DNA of 64,000 bases from Scatophagus argus. Its lineage: Eukaryota; Chordata; Actinopteri; Scatophagidae. The notes beneath the pieces are model-generated. The model ran no database searches. It was not told where the DNA came from and saw only the letters and a list, made by a program, of their open reading frames with translations. The stretch covers positions 22,188,330 to 22,252,329 of the forward strand of contig NC_058497.1 of NCBI RefSeq assembly GCF_020382885.2, read 5' to 3'. Position numbers and translations under genes: made by a program. Positions 43,981-57,317 of the stretch are shown in pieces (the stretch's first letter is position 1; each line of letters begins with the position of its first letter).

Positions 43981-45887
43981 TTTAAAAGACTGGATGAATA
44001 ACCATGTGGAAGTAGGCACAGCCAACATACAGAACTGATGTTTAGGGACGGTAAAAATAACAAAACATCATACAATATGACGTATGCAGTATACTTTATA
44101 CTTTTTTGTATGCTTTTTTTCATTTGCTTTTTCACACTAATCACATTCTAATCATTCTAAATTTCTCAGAGACATTAATATAGCAGTATAGGAAACAGTC
44201 ACGGATGTGCTTGGTTGTTTGTTTGCTTTGTATTTGTTTGTATATGTATATTCTTTTCCTTTATTAGGAAACCATTCAAATAATACAAGCAATCATCACA
44301 AGACATGATAAATCTATACAAAATTTGTTCAAAAAACTTAATCCCACACTATATTTCAGTTTGATAACAAAAAAAAAACCAAAACTGTAAAATCTCAGAA
44401 ATTAGCCTTTCTGACCAAGTCTCAACAAATACTAAAGAAATAAAACAGAGACTGAAGGATAAACTAGAGGATTTACTGCAAATGATTAGGGTGAAATTGC
44501 CCTGCTGTTCCTGTTATTTTGTCCACCTCTGTGACTGTGGGATTAAGAGCGCAAGACCTGGCTGATCCAATCCGATTTTATGAACTTTCTGAAACTGTAG
44601 AGCCAAACGAGCAGTTGAACAGGGGCTTCCTCTTGCAGGAAGGATGTGAAGTTGTGTCTGTTGTATCTCATTAAGCTTTAAATGGGTCAAAAAAGACATT
44701 TCTCTTTGAATGAGTGGCTCCTCTGCGCAGCACCGCCTCACAGACAGTCTGGTCAGAGTTGAAATTTATTTTGAATCAGTGTGATGATTTAAAGGACATT
44801 GAAAAGTGAAGCGTGCCACTCTAGGGTTACACTACCCATGCAACCTCTGTGCAAGTGCAAGTGAAACCACAACACTTTCGTGTTGAGCCTCACGTGTAAG
44901 CTGAAAAGAGAAATCAGCAGAACTGGGGCACGGGTAGCGTTTCCACTCGCGCTCTCCGTCTTACATCGAAGTCATACTGATTTTAAAGCACACGACTTCC
45001 TGTAATTGCAGCCTCTGCTCAGAGTTACGGTGAGCTTGCACCTCTAGGCACTGCTCAGATGTTTAATCTGAAGTGCTTCATTGATTTTCTTCCTGCTCAT
45101 CCTGTTGACCTGATAGCAAACCATCAAGTAACTTCCCCTCTTATCAAATGATACTGCAAAAGACCTTTCATTTAGCCCTTTTTGGGAGATTGTCTGCACG
45201 CCTCGACCCTCAGTTTGTGTCATCACCCTTGATGAAACATTGACGCCTGTTATCTGCAACAATCTGAGCTCCTCTTTTGTCTGCCTGTCACACTGCCTGT
45301 TTTTGTGGCCTGCTTTCTGAGTGACCTTAGCTTCACACAGGAAGAGCTCTGCAGATGTGAGATGACCCATTGATCTCCGTCTGGCTACTGATACTTAGAC
45401 CTACATGTTCAGCTGCATGGGTTTGTGGGCTGCATTTGAGGTTTAAGACATTTGTACCCTCGCTGGTATCAACCACACAGTGACGGAAATAATGAAACCT
45501 GCTACCATGACTCACTCAGTAAGGAGAAGTGCTGTTTATTCTTCACTGGGAGCAGCTCTTCCTGTTAATAACAAAGCACTTAGGCGCTGCAGTCGGGAGT
45601 CTCTTTGCAACTATAAATACGGGAGCTGTCATTGTTATGATTATTTCAGGCCCTCTGCGGTGACCCTCCATTGTCTCCTGCTAGTGTTTTGTTGCTGGGT
45701 ATCAGACAATAGAGACTGGCGTGGCCAAGCGTGGCTTGTCGTGGAGCTTCACAATTCATCAGCCACTCAAAGTAAAAAGGTCAGGAACAGTTAAATTTGG
45801 ATCCGGGCTTATGTGAAGTAAGACAGCGTCGGCTCTGCACAGGTTCTTGGACCATTTGCAGTTTTAAACGCTGCCATTGTTTGTGGC

Positions 45888-46068
45888 TCACATGCCTGAT
45901 GCCTGATGACCTGGTCCACATTTAGGAAGGGTCACAGGCTCTGCTGCCTTGTCCTTTTATCATCCTTCCTTTAAGCCAATAATAGATCAATACCAGACAG
46001 ACTATTGACAGAATATTTCATAGCTTTCCCCCTTGTAGCTTACATCGAATTTGAGCTGTAGCGTGCAT
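45888..46068 (+). repeat. 181-bp direct repeat, copy 1
   Basis: Begins tcacatgcctgatgcctgat and ends gtagcgtgcat. It aligns without gaps to 51289-51469 with five mismatches in 181 positions (about 97% identity). Similarity stops abruptly at both sides. No coding frame or tRNA-type promoter is evident, and the family is not recognised. Confidence 0.9.
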
Positions 46069-46797
46069 ATCACTTCTCTGATCTACACTCAGATGTAGTC
46101 ATGAATGTCATGGTGCTGCTTTGCTTTTTCCTGTAAACACATCTTGTCACCATCTAATCTCTGTTTACCTCCTGCAAAAAGCTATATTTTCCAATACAAA
46201 CTGTATTGTGGTTGTAAAATTTATTTCATTTGTGGCACTGGCTGCACAAAATTGATGTAGGGAAACTCCTGCATTAAACACAGCTGCAGTGAGGAGGGCC
46301 GCAGGCGTGTGTTTGTGCTGAGTTTGACACAGAGGAATTTAAGTGCAAATAGAAGGAGACCACATTGGTCCAGGGTCTAGTGTGAAGGAAATCATTCAGT
46401 CTTGTGTCTCTGTATTTATATCCTATTAATCTAAAACAGTGCGTCTGCACTGCACAAGTTCAAACTAGACGAGATGATCAATGACAGGTTAATGGTTGAT
46501 CTCTTTATCACTCTTGTCACTTGGTCTTTCTGAGTACACAACACTGTTTGCATCACTGGAAACATTTCACACGGTGAAGATCAAAGAGCAGACTGTTCTA
46601 TGTTAGCAAGCTAGATGTGTGCGCGTTTAAAAAGTGTTGAGATGATTCCTGCAGTGGCTCATTTACTAAGTCACATACCGTATATTTTAAAATATTATTG
46701 CCTACTGAGCTCCAGTGTGGATTATTGTGCCTCTCTTGCTTGACGGTGCAACAGTATCCAGTGGAATTATTTTATCTGTCGATGTTACGTGGAGGCT

Positions 46798-46843
46798 AAG
46801 CAGAACACACCTAATAATAACATTTTTTTCTCTCTCTGACAGA
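46798..46843 (+). repeat. Short repeated segment with polypyrimidine tract, copy 1
   Basis: aagcagaacacacctaataa... through tctctctgacaga matches 48017-48059 with one substitution and a 3-nt length difference in the T/CT tract. The 3' part looks like a splice acceptor (pyrimidine tract then cag). No exon is recognised downstream. Confidence 0.7.
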
Positions 46844-48016
46844 TAACCTCTGTGGTATCAATAAACAGTGTCCTCCTCACTCTAAAGCCACAGTGTCAGT
46901 AAATCAGGTGTCTCTCCAGGAGCTCGGTTCAAAAGGATGTGGAGGTCGTATTTTAAGCATGCCATCTTTAAGTCTGACCAGGAACTTGGACTATTCTTTG
47001 GGAGGAAGTCGATTCCCTGCTTAAAAACAGGAGCTCACAGAGTAAACAATAAATATAATCCAATCTTACTCAGAGTTGTGCCACAGAGTTGTGGCTTACA
47101 GAGTAGGTTGGTCAAGATGAGGACATCAGCTTACTCGATAAACACGGCATTTCTGTGGCTAAAGGAGACTGAATTCTTCTGAGGAAGAGAGGGAAAGTAT
47201 TGTGTGGTCTGAGAGGCTCTGTGAAAATTCCTCGTGGGGAACACGCTGACCTCAAGGCTGACCTGTAAGAATCAGCTTTTATGTGTGGCTGTGCTGTGGA
47301 GTGTGCTATGGGCATTTGTTTATGAGTCTGTGCTGTAGTATTAGCGGGGCCCTGGTATCACTAATCCTGCAATGTGCTCAATGGAGCCGCTGTGGAAAAC
47401 TGATAGGTGGATTCCAGCCTTCAGTACAAGCTCTTCAGTTAACATACAGCTCAGTAACACTTCCCCTCTTACAGCGACGTCCAGCAAACAGGCAGATAAG
47501 CATTCAGCATTGCTTGACAGTAAAAGTCAGCAGGTAATAAAAAGGTAGCAGCTGTTAAAAATGTGACAATGTGCCCCTCTAAATTGGTGCTCCATTAATT
47601 ATCTGTTAATGTGATACATTAAGCCATTTTTTTTCATTAATTTGTTAATTTCTGCTTCAAAAAAGTTTTAGTAACAAACTTATCTGAACTGGATACTGAC
47701 AATTAGAGAACAAATACAAACTACAAACACTTGAATGTATCAATGTGATGTTCTGTGCAGCAGTTTGTTGCACAAACACATTACGTTTTCTGAAATTAAA
47801 TTTTGCTGAATTTTCGTTGGTGGCTGTTGTGATAGTTTGACCTTTCCTGCCTGTCATGAGACCGTCGGTCGCACCAGTGGGCCGTCCTCTCTGGTTAGAA
47901 GCTGCAGCTACAGGAGAGGATTAATGTGTTCACATTGGTTGGTCAGACATGGTTTAAATCCCCAGGAGTCTCCAGGGGAAGGACTTCCAGCTAAGGAAAA
48001 CCCAACCTGTCCCATC

Positions 48017-48059
48017 AAGCAGAACACACCTAATCATAACATTTTTTCTCTCTGACAGA
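48017..48059 (+). repeat. Short repeated segment with polypyrimidine tract, copy 2
   Basis: Second copy of the segment at 46798-46843, about 1.2 kb downstream in the same orientation. The flanking sequence is unrelated. Confidence 0.7.
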
Positions 48060-51000
48060 CTGTAATGCCATGTGCAGTCAGGCTGAAACACCCAAACTGG
48101 ACGTCAAATCTTCTGCAGAAGATTTTTGTATTGTATTTTTGTATTTTGTATTGTTGTATCTCAGTATGTATGTACAGTATAAGGGTGCCAGCGACAAATC
48201 TGCCATAGCATGTGTGTGTGTGTGACAATGTGCATAAGCACTTGTCATAAGTGTGTGGGTGTGTGTGAGAAATCCCAGCTGGATTCACTGAGTGGATTTA
48301 GTCAGAATTGTTAACCCCTCTTCCTGCAAGTTTCGCGTTTCGTGCTGTGACTTGTGGCTTCACTTAAAGTGAAACTGCGATGTGCTTCCCGCTTCACTCA
48401 TAATATTTCAACATTTGATGTGATGCCCTCATGCCCACACACACACGCACACAATGTGAAGAAGTGAATCACCAGATGTCCCCTTTATTTATTACTGATT
48501 CAAAGCTGAATGTGTATCTCAGTCACGGGAGAGCCATTTTTCATGAATCAACTTGTCACATTCACACAAGTTCCATCCTCTGTTTTTCAGGCACTAACAG
48601 GCACAGTTTTGCCTTAAGGTAGAGACTCATCCGGTTGAGGAAAAGAACAATGACTGGCATTGTGCACATGCTCTTTTTTATAAATGTGGCTGAAACATCA
48701 CAATTTCATTTCCTGGATACATTGCTAAAATAATTATGAGGAAAGTTGGAGTGTTTCTGTTCTCAACAAGCCTTGAGATTTGTGTGCTGCATACGTTTTT
48801 TTGTAGACATGACAGTACCCCAATGGAGGGAGTGTTTCATCAACATTCTGCTTATACTTTTTGTTTCATTCCTGAGATGTTATGCAACCAAGAGCTGATC
48901 TTGTCAAATAACTCCCCCAGGGTTTGATAAGGTCTGTTTATGGTCCGAAGTGACAGGGAGTTAAGGGGGATTACATGTGACTGGTTGGTGCAGCTATTTG
49001 GCCTACCTCCCTCTTTGCAGACACTGAACCCTTTCCACTGCTGGTTATTAGTTCAGTGCTGCCTCTTATTTTTAGAGTGAGTGAGGCTGTTGTGCCAGCA
49101 CAAACAAGATTTCTCTAATTGTCAGACCACATCCTGACAAATGATTACCTAACACAATGTTCATTTCTCCAGCAATGTGTGTTTTATTGCCCTCTTGTTC
49201 ATAGTTAGGAAAGCTATCTCGTAAGCAAGTACTCGGCCCCCCTAGAAGGTGACAAACTTTTTATAGAGCAGTAATTATCCCACCAAAACCAAGGTGGGAC
49301 TCTAAATGCCAGAGATGTAGAATGTGTTTATGGTGTAAGTGTGGGAAAAGGTGTAGATATTTAAATGGGCCCTGGCCATATCAGGGTAATGATGGCCATT
49401 TCCTCAGAAATATATCCTGTGAGTCACGCAGCAAACACGGTTGATTATCCTCCGCAGGGACCCCCTTCCCCCTCCCCACGCATCCCTTCAGTGCGACAGG
49501 CACCTCCCTTGTCATATGATGCAGAGCTGTGGAGTAGAATCTAACAGATGAGGACCTCAGCCCGATCTCACTCCATTCATGATCTCATCTTCCCTCAAAA
49601 GGGCACTCATTGTGAGGTCACTGTTAATGCCCCAGCAGAAATGACTCCTGACACGAGTTCTCAACACACCGGAGGATCTCCAGTCAGCTGGGACTGACAA
49701 AACTTCAAAGCAGTCATTAAGAGGTTCATTTGAGAGAACATGCTGTGGATGTACAACAGGGGAACAGGAACATAAAGCTAAAGGATCAAGGCTGAATCCA
49801 GACTTGTTTTTGTCTCCACTAAGACATGGAGGATGGCACTGACTGTGCTTACCCTGATGTAGACAGTTACTCAAGTCAAAACATTGCTTTCATTTTGTGT
49901 GACCTTGGAGGATTCCAGTAGATACATAAAAATTAAGGTGCTTGTGAACTGCTTTGTAGTTTTTTAAAAAAAATATATTTTCTTTGTATCCATGCAGAAT
50001 CAGAATCAGAGCATGCATCCAATAATTTTATTAGATGTACGCTCCCATCTGAAATTACTGGAGCAACGCAGAACAGAATGTATATGATGACAAGCAGCGT
50101 GGTGTCTGCGGTTTCTCACCCTGAAGCCTGCTGGGAATGAGAGGTCAGGCTGATTAGATAACTGTTGTGTATGCAGAGGAGCCTGCTGGGTCGGATCCCT
50201 GATACAGAGTGCTTACTATATACAACCAGAAAGCTTTAGTGTACACACATCCTAAGATGAGCACAGTTAAGAAACACCAAAGTTACAGCACTGCATATGA
50301 GGAAAGTGCTGGTTCACTTTCAGAAGACATGTGGAAATATTCAGAGAGAATCTTTTCTTTTTGCAAAATTGCAGTAAAAAATAAGATCACCAATGTACTG
50401 AACATCTTAATTTTGCTTTGACCCTCTCTGCACCTGTAACAGTATGTGCTGAATACAAACCACCTGACTCACTCATTCAGTTAAATATAACAATTGCTCA
50501 ATTATGTCATCTTGAAATGTGTAAAATATATGTTTTCAAATGAGTCATGAGTCAAAATGTCTGGGTTCATGAAGCTCAGTCAGCGTGCGGCTAAGCGGCT
50601 GCCACTCAGACGAAGACGTCGCTTTCATATGCGCTCCTGCGCAGATGACGTGGGCTGCCCCAGTGTCGGATTGTACTTGTTTGTTTTCATGAGAGCCCAG
50701 GTCTTTAACCCTGCCCCTGACTCGCTCATGCGGCCTCAGATGCAGAGTTATACGTGGGGTATGAATAAAGTGGTGCTGACTGACCTTCAGGCTATGTCAA
50801 TAAAGCCAGAGCACCATGTGCTTTCTGTTATTTGCTCTCATGCTGTGTTGACTTCTCACTGATGGCATATCACATGTAAATTTGTCCACAGCAGGATAAA
50901 TGTTTCTCACATCTGTTTTTGGAGAAAAACGCAGAACTTCCTAATTAACAGTTTTGGTTTTATTTATTTTCTCAGTTGAGCACATGCTTCCTGATTTATT

Positions 51001-51288
51001 GTGCAGCAGTACTCAGTGTACTGTTATGGCGCTGAGGACCAGCCTTGTCAGTGACGATATTAAAAACACCATGTCCTTGTGGTGGAGGAAAACAAGATAT
51101 TACTGGATGATTAAATGGAATTCCTCTCTAGTTGGAGTGAAACATAAAAGACACTACACGTCTCTATTTCCTCTCTAGTACCACCTAATCCACTTTGTGT
51201 TTAAGCACACATCATTATTCCATTGACTTTATGGTTCTAATTTCACACTAACATAACTACTAATTTAATGTTTCACTGAAAGTGTGCG

Positions 51289-51469
51289 TCACATGCCTGA
51301 TGCCTGATGACCTGGTCCACATTTAGGCAGGGTCACAGGCTCTGCTGACTTGTCCTTTTGCCATCCTTCCTTTAAGCCAATAATAGATCAATACCAGACA
51401 GACTATTGACAGAATATTTCATAGCTTTCCCCTTTGTAGCTTACATCGAATTTGAGCTGTAGCGTGCAT
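51289..51469 (+). repeat. 181-bp direct repeat, copy 2
   Basis: Same orientation as copy 1, with sharp edges and unrelated flanks. It starts with a two-fold 7-bp unit (gcctgat). The intervening 5.2 kb has no retrotransposon proteins, so the pair is not the two LTRs of an intact element. Confidence 0.9.
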
Positions 51470-52435
51470 GTTTTTGCCAGTTGGCATTAATAAAAACTTC
51501 CTCTCCTCTCTACCAGTGGTGGTTGTGACACAGGAAGCTAGCACTCCCTGAGGGGAATCAGGCAGACTCCATCAGACATTCTACTTCCACTTCTTCACCT
51601 CCTCGTTTGCATGCGGGACAAACACGAGAGAAGATATTTAGCAGTTAGATGTTGCGCCACAGCTGTTTTTTCAAGTGGTCTCATTAGTTTACAATAGTGA
51701 ATGAACTGTGCCAACTTGTCATTTTGAGTTTTGGTCAATGATGTTCAAGTTAAACATTTGAAATTATTTATGTTCCACTGGCCAAAGATAGAGTTTTCTT
51801 CATTTAAATGAGAAAAAGTTTTCAGTGCGATTGTTAGTTTTGAAACTTTTATTCATTGCTGTGGCACGAGTGCAGTATGTGGAATTCTGAATCAGTGCAT
51901 TTAGTGGTCTATTCAGACAAAGATACTACAATGAAATGCTGCCAGAACAAAAAAGGCACTTCTGTGACCTATTTCTTATTCACACACAAAAAAACAACAA
52001 CAAAGCCCTGTACAGTCTTTAGCTTGATATAGCTTTATGTTAATTTAATAGATACTATGCTAACATTAGCACCACAACTTACCACAGAAATGTACAGATA
52101 TACAGGCATTCAATATTATAAGTGTCCTGCTTTTCAGTGATCACATTCCCTTCCAGGTCACTGGCAGAGTAATTGTGCTTAACACAATTACAGTATATTC
52201 CACTGGAGAGGGAAATTAATTAGTAGTAATAACACATCCACAGATGTGAACAAAAGGTCATGTAATACTGCGGAGCAGAGGCTGTCAGTGACGGATCCAA
52301 ACATTTGACCTGAGATGAAGACCGAGATGAGGAAAAAAGAATGTCTTTGGCAAGTGCTTCGAAAAGCACTCCAACAAATCCAAATCCATTGGCTCAAGGA
52401 TGTTTTCTATGGAATGATGGATGTTAATATCACCA

Positions 52436-53524
52436 TCAAACCGAAGACTCGCTGTGAAAGACTTTAGCTTTGAGATTCCTCAGGCTGCACTGCAGGTTGG
52501 AGCTGGTTTCTGACTGCAGAGCTTCTGAGAACTTGACATCGTATGAACGACTGGCCTGAGACTTTCTCTTGATGGAGTTCTGGATGGTCTCTGATGTAAA
52601 GTAGTAAACAATGGGATCGAAGCAGCAGTTGGACACAGCAATGCAGAGGGCTATTGGGTAGATCGTTCGGACCACCGATTCCACAAAGCAGCCTTCTAAA
52701 GTCTTTGTGCGGACCAGAGCATAGAAAACCAAGTTTACATTGTAGGGGATGAAGCAAAAACAAAAAATGAAGAGGTGCACAATTATCATGCGTAGGATTT
52801 TTGTTTTGTTCAGCTTCCCCCCTCGACTGATGGTTTGCGGGCTACGCAGGGTTTGCAACACCATGATGGAGCAACATACGTTGAGTAGAAGCGGGATGAC
52901 AAAGCCCACTATCTCTATGAAGATCACCACCTTGGACAGGTGAGATTTCCACTGCTTGGAGGAGAAGTTCTCGAAGCAGAAAGTGGCGTTCGTCTTGTTG
53001 TTCTCTTGTGAGGTGGTCTCCAGCAGGAAGCCTGTGGGGAGACTCCCTGACAGCACCAGCACCCATACAGCGATACACACTATCTTAGCATTGCGTTTGG
53101 TCCTGAGCGCCCTTGAGCGAAAAGGGTATACGATGGCCAAAAAGCGATCCACGCTGATGCACGTGAGAAAGAGCATGCTGCCATACATGTTGGTGTAGAA
53201 CAGCGAGACGGAGACCTTGCAGAGTACCCCTCCAAAAGGCCAGTTCTGGCTGATGAAGTAGAAGACCCGCAGGGGCAGTGTGAAGACAAACAGCAGGTCG
53301 GACACCACCAAGTTCATCATGTACGTTGTGGTCTCGTTCCTCAGCTTAAGAGAGCAGGTGAATATGTAAATGGCCACAACGTTGGTGATCAGTCCCACCA
53401 CAAACACAATGCTGAAGATGGAGCTGTACAGTGGGTATTTGAAGCCATCATTTTTGATGCAGGCAGAGTTATTTTCAACCAATCGCATGGTGAAGTTGTC
53501 AGTGGGGAGGGTATTGTTGTACAT
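52436..53524 (-). CDS. lpar6: Lysophosphatidic acid receptor 6 (P2Y5), class A GPCR, single coding exon
   Basis: An intronless 362-residue frame from the ATG at 53524-53522 to TGA at 52438-52436. An in-frame TTG four codons upstream is not needed. The N-terminus has sequons at N3, N10 and N18. Seven hydrophobic segments follow, TM1 at about residues 33-58. TM2 keeps [16 protein letters not shown] with Asp76. Cys102 is the conserved TM3 disulfide Cys. TM3 ends [14 protein letters not shown], so the usual DRY is DRF (126-128), normal for this subfamily. TM6 reads FCFCFIPYN and TM7 [14 protein letters not shown] (the DPxxY form). The tail is Ser-rich, [12 protein letters not shown]. The block [20 protein letters not shown] is typical of LPAR6. 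The family binds lysophosphatidic acid at the plasma membrane and couples mainly to G12/13-Rho. The human gene is likewise single-exon. A pyrimidine tract ending ccctccag just before the ATG may be the acceptor of a 5' UTR intron. Confidence 0.97.
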   Translation of the reverse strand: MYNNTLPTDNFTMRLVENNSACIKNDGFKYPLYSSIFSIVFVVGLITNVVAIYIFTCSLKLRNETTTYMMNLVVSDLLFVFTLPLRVFYFISQNWPFGGVLCKVSVSLFYTNMYGSMLFLTCISVDRFLAIVYPFRSRALRTKRNAKIVCIAVWVLVLSGSLPTGFLLETTSQENNKTNATFCFENFSSKQWKSHLSKVVIFIEIVGFVIPLLLNVCCSIMVLQTLRSPQTISRGGKLNKTKILRMIIVHLFIFCFCFIPYNVNLVFYALVRTKTLEGCFVESVVRTIYPIALCIAVSNCCFDPIVYYFTSETIQNSIKRKSQASRSYDVKFSEALQSETSSNLQCSLRNLKAKVFHSESSV

Positions 53525-56405
53525 TCTTAGAGACAAAGACTGGAGGGATGAGGGGTGTCTGTTATATAATAGCTATGTAATGAGTGGGCTGCCTTGAACA
53601 ATGAATTCACCATGTTAGAGACTGCTGCACATGGTCAACATGGTTCCCTCCCGTCTTGATGGAGTTATTTTGGGGGTTACCTCATGTTGAAAAGACCCCT
53701 CCCAGAGGACAGAGATTCAGGCTGGAGTGTCCTCCCCTCCCCCTGCCCTGTCTCTCAACAAGGCTGCACCCCACAAGTTACAAGCTGAGCTTTTACTTAC
53801 TCAGAAAAATAAGTCACACAAATGAGCCTCCTCCTCACTCAAGAAGTCCTCATCCACCACGAGCTGCGAAGTGCACAAAAGGAATGATAGCATATCCACA
53901 TTCAGGTCCGTTAAGATGCCCTCATGGCGAAATCCCTCCTCTTTTCTGTCACAACTCAGTCCTGTGTTTCTGTCCTTTCCAATTCCAAAACAAAAAAAGG
54001 TGTCACTGGCTTCCCACCTCTCATAAGGTCCAGACTCACAAACCACCCGGCTTCTTCCCCAGGGCAAAACTGGAGCTTGAGTTGAGCTCCTGCTCTCCGT
54101 CTGTGTGTCACAATGTGAGTGTGTTTTGCTGTTTGTCCTCGGGGTCTGTTTCCTGCCCACCCCACTCCAGCCCACTCCACTCCACTCCACTTCTCTTTCT
54201 GAGTCACTCAGTTTCTAGTTCTTCTCTTTCCTCACTTTATCTCTTCCTGTGACAGCCTCAGCACTTCTGACTCAGCACGCCTCATGCTCAGACAGTTCTG
54301 CTCCTTTGTGCCAGTTTCACAGACAGTTTTTGTACTTTGAGTGGAAGCAGCTGTAGTAGCTCCTCCCACTGCCGTAAACCCCTCCTACCCCTTTGTCTGC
54401 TCTTACAGTTAAAGGAAGAATCAACTCAAACAACTCTGCACTGATGCAACAAGATGTTACAGTAAGTGCTGAAAATGAGCTGCAATGCTGTCAGTATTGT
54501 ATAAACACATCTCAGTGCATTTATTCTAAATAAATGTTTTTAGCAATTTTTACTTGAGTAATGAGTGAACAAAAGTTAAAAGTGTTATACCACCAATATT
54601 GAGTTTACTACACAGCAATTTTCCTTATCAACTATTAATTAAAAATGTGACTTTATGTGTGTGTCTTTAGATATTAAAAATATCATATATATATCAAGAT
54701 GAAGATGATTGATTGATCATTTTGAATGCAGGACTTCTGATGGAGTATTTTTACGCTGTGGTTTTGCTACTTTTACCCAAGAAAGGCTCTTTCATTGCTT
54801 ACATTATGTAGGTAACATTGTTCTTTAAATGGACTGCAATTTAATTTGCTTTTTCATCATCAGTCAAGCGGTTAATGAGGACAGGAGGTCAAAAGCGCCT
54901 GAGAAGTTCCCCGAAACCCTGCAAATGACTGCCTCCACAGGTCTACGAGGTACAAGAAAACTGAACCGTCTCCTTGTTGTTTTTGACATCCTGTGTGGGC
55001 AGCAGCTCTGCCGATGAGGAACAGAGTTTTATTCTGTGAGGGACATCGGATGTCATACAGAACAGAAGGCTTTCTCTATTCAACCCCTGTCAGTCCATGC
55101 CCACAGCTTTCTCTTTTCAGTGCCCTGTGAAACAGCATTCAGCTTCTCCTGTAGTAGAAACTCCCCACTTGGCAGTCAGTAAAAACATCAGGGCTTTTGT
55201 TGTGAGTGAAGTAGCTTAGAAATGAGGAATGTGAAGTTTTTAAGTAATTAGTCTCGGACAACTTGAAAGCGCTCTCAGCTTCTTGATTGGCAATGTGAAG
55301 AGTGAATACTGTAAAATGTTTTAATAAATTTGTGCTTAGTGGCTGTTCTGATGTCAAACAGGAATAATACTACCTGGCTGAGTTTCCCATAAACAGACAG
55401 TTGCCTTATATAGTTGCAGATATAAGGAGCTTGTTTTACCTGAATCCATGCTTTGTAGTTCACATCTGAATTATAAAGATAAGAGAAATGGTTAGGCTGC
55501 TTTTAATCGGTTACAGTAATATCTCCTCATTTATAACCAACTTCAGGGAGGGACACGAACATATGTGTTCTAGCTTAGGAACATGAGACTAATCCGAAGA
55601 TGGTTCATCCTGACTTCACAGAGTTGCCAACAATAGTCAAACAAATGAAAGAAAATCTTGCAGAGAATCAAAGAGTCAGTGGGTGTTTTACAGCCAGTGT
55701 GCCTCTCATACTGTGTCAGCGTGCCACAAAAATAAACATCATCAAGGCTAGGGTGAAACGTTCAAGAAAATAGAAAAACCTGTACTATTGTCTTTCACTC
55801 GCAAAATAGTTCCATCCAGCGCATAAAAACAAGCTCTTCACATGCAAGCATGTGGTTGCTAAACAAAAGCATGTGCCCGAAATCCCTGGACTGTTAAATT
55901 TCTCACAATGCCAGGAAACTGTCTGGCACCCCCAAGGCCAAGACTGAAGGCTTTCAAACACAAGGGAAAAAATGCATGAGAAAGATAGTAAGTGACATAA
56001 TATTGTTGTGTAGTGATCATCAGTGGCTGTGAAAAGTGAACTCAGGCACGGGATATATACAGCATGTGATCGTGACTTCAAACCTGACAAATGAAGAACA
56101 GAAGAAGAGCTGCAACGTGAACTTTACACCACAGGATTGAACACAGTAGGTGGATTTTGTTACCTCCGGACTGACTGACTAGAAACGAGAAGTATCTAAA
56201 ATAGCACATCATTCTGCTTACTGTGTGTGATCGCTGCAACATGAAAAATTAGCAGCCCCAAGGAAAATTGGTAAACAAATGTCCAACTTGGCCAAATGGA
56301 CATTCTGGACCACAGACAGCTTCACTGCGACCCAAAGGCCTTTCAGCTCATTCTCTCGTGTTCGCCTTGGAAACAGAGAACGCACAAGTGTTGTGCTGGT
56401 GTCCA

Positions 56406-56428
56406 CAAACAAACAAACAAACAAACAA
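56406..56428. repeat. (CAAA)n microsatellite
   Basis: Five and a half caaa units. Confidence 0.9.
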
Positions 56429-57284
56429 GTTAAACTGGTACAACCAACAGAATTGCAGTCTATAACCAAACCACTCAGGCCAATGTGATGAGCACCAGAG
56501 CCCTGACAGAAATCTTACATATATTTACGCAAAAAATAAAAAAGAAAGAAAAAAAAGAACAGAAAGTACACAAGATAATCTTTTACCAAAAACAAATGAC
56601 AGATTCGGTGGGGTTTCTGGATAGTTGAAACACACTTGATTGAAGAGAACAAAGAGATCCAGAGAGAGAAGGCACAAAAGGGAGGAGATTGTTTCATCAC
56701 TGAGACTGTGTGGACATTTGCTGAGATATCAGCAGAGATAGTGAGATAATTAACTTTATTTTATCTTCATCCTCTCTTGGAAAAAAAGATTAGCTGCACC
56801 CACATTCTGATTTTTTACAAAATAGAAACTTACGTAGCTTGTGGTGTGTTTTTCAGTGGCACTGAGCTCCCCCACTCTGCCTTATCACCATAAAGCTTTT
56901 TACCGCTTTGCAAAGCAAATATTCCCCACCCACAAATACCTCACCATCCCTCCACTGCAACCACTGACTGCATATACAGCACGATAAACTGCTTTTTCAC
57001 CAAGTGTCTCACCAACTCAGTGTCAACTTGACTTCACAGTCTTCTTTTATTACCTGACAGTTCTAGAGACTTTTATCAAAAGCTGAGAGAAAGTGTCACT
57101 AAGGACGTGAATTTCTCTCAGCGTATTTAGCTGAAGGTGTACATATTTCATGCTGTCTGAAGTTGACCCAAAGAAAAAGAGATGCAGCTGCTGCACGCAC
57201 CTCACACAGAGATGGTGAAAGATATACTGAGCCTTAATCTCAAAGAACCGCAGATGCCATCCTCCTGTGGGGAGCGACAGGGTG

Positions 57285-57317
57285 CCCCCCCCCCCCCCCC
57301 CAAAAAAAAAAAAAAAA
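57285..57317. repeat. C17-A16 homopolymer junction
   Basis: Seventeen C directly followed by sixteen A. Assembly of such a tract is error-prone, so the lengths should be treated as approximate. Confidence 0.85.

Larger units (their letters stand above)
42481..52435. other. Non-coding region between nek3 and lpar6
   Basis: About 10 kb with only short, unrelated open frames on both strands. Recognised contents are an ATCTT-type repeat at 43952-43980, a 181-bp direct repeat (45888-46068 and 51289-51469) and a 43-46 bp repeated polypyrimidine-containing segment (46798-46843 and 48017-48059). The segment next to 52435 should contain the lpar6 3' UTR. No RB1-like exon was recognised. Confidence 0.6.

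Noticed and set aside
53656-54252. 198-codon open frame on the plus strand upstream of lpar6
   Set aside because: The translation is low-complexity Ser/Pro/His/Leu from C/T-rich DNA with tandem ccactccactcc units and matches no family I know. Stop-poor composition explains its length.
54850-54950. Segment resembling the RB1 C-terminus (KFPETLQMTASTG) on the plus strand downstream of lpar6
   Set aside because: Only a handful of scattered identities and no other RB1 exon nearby. A formal tblastn would settle it.
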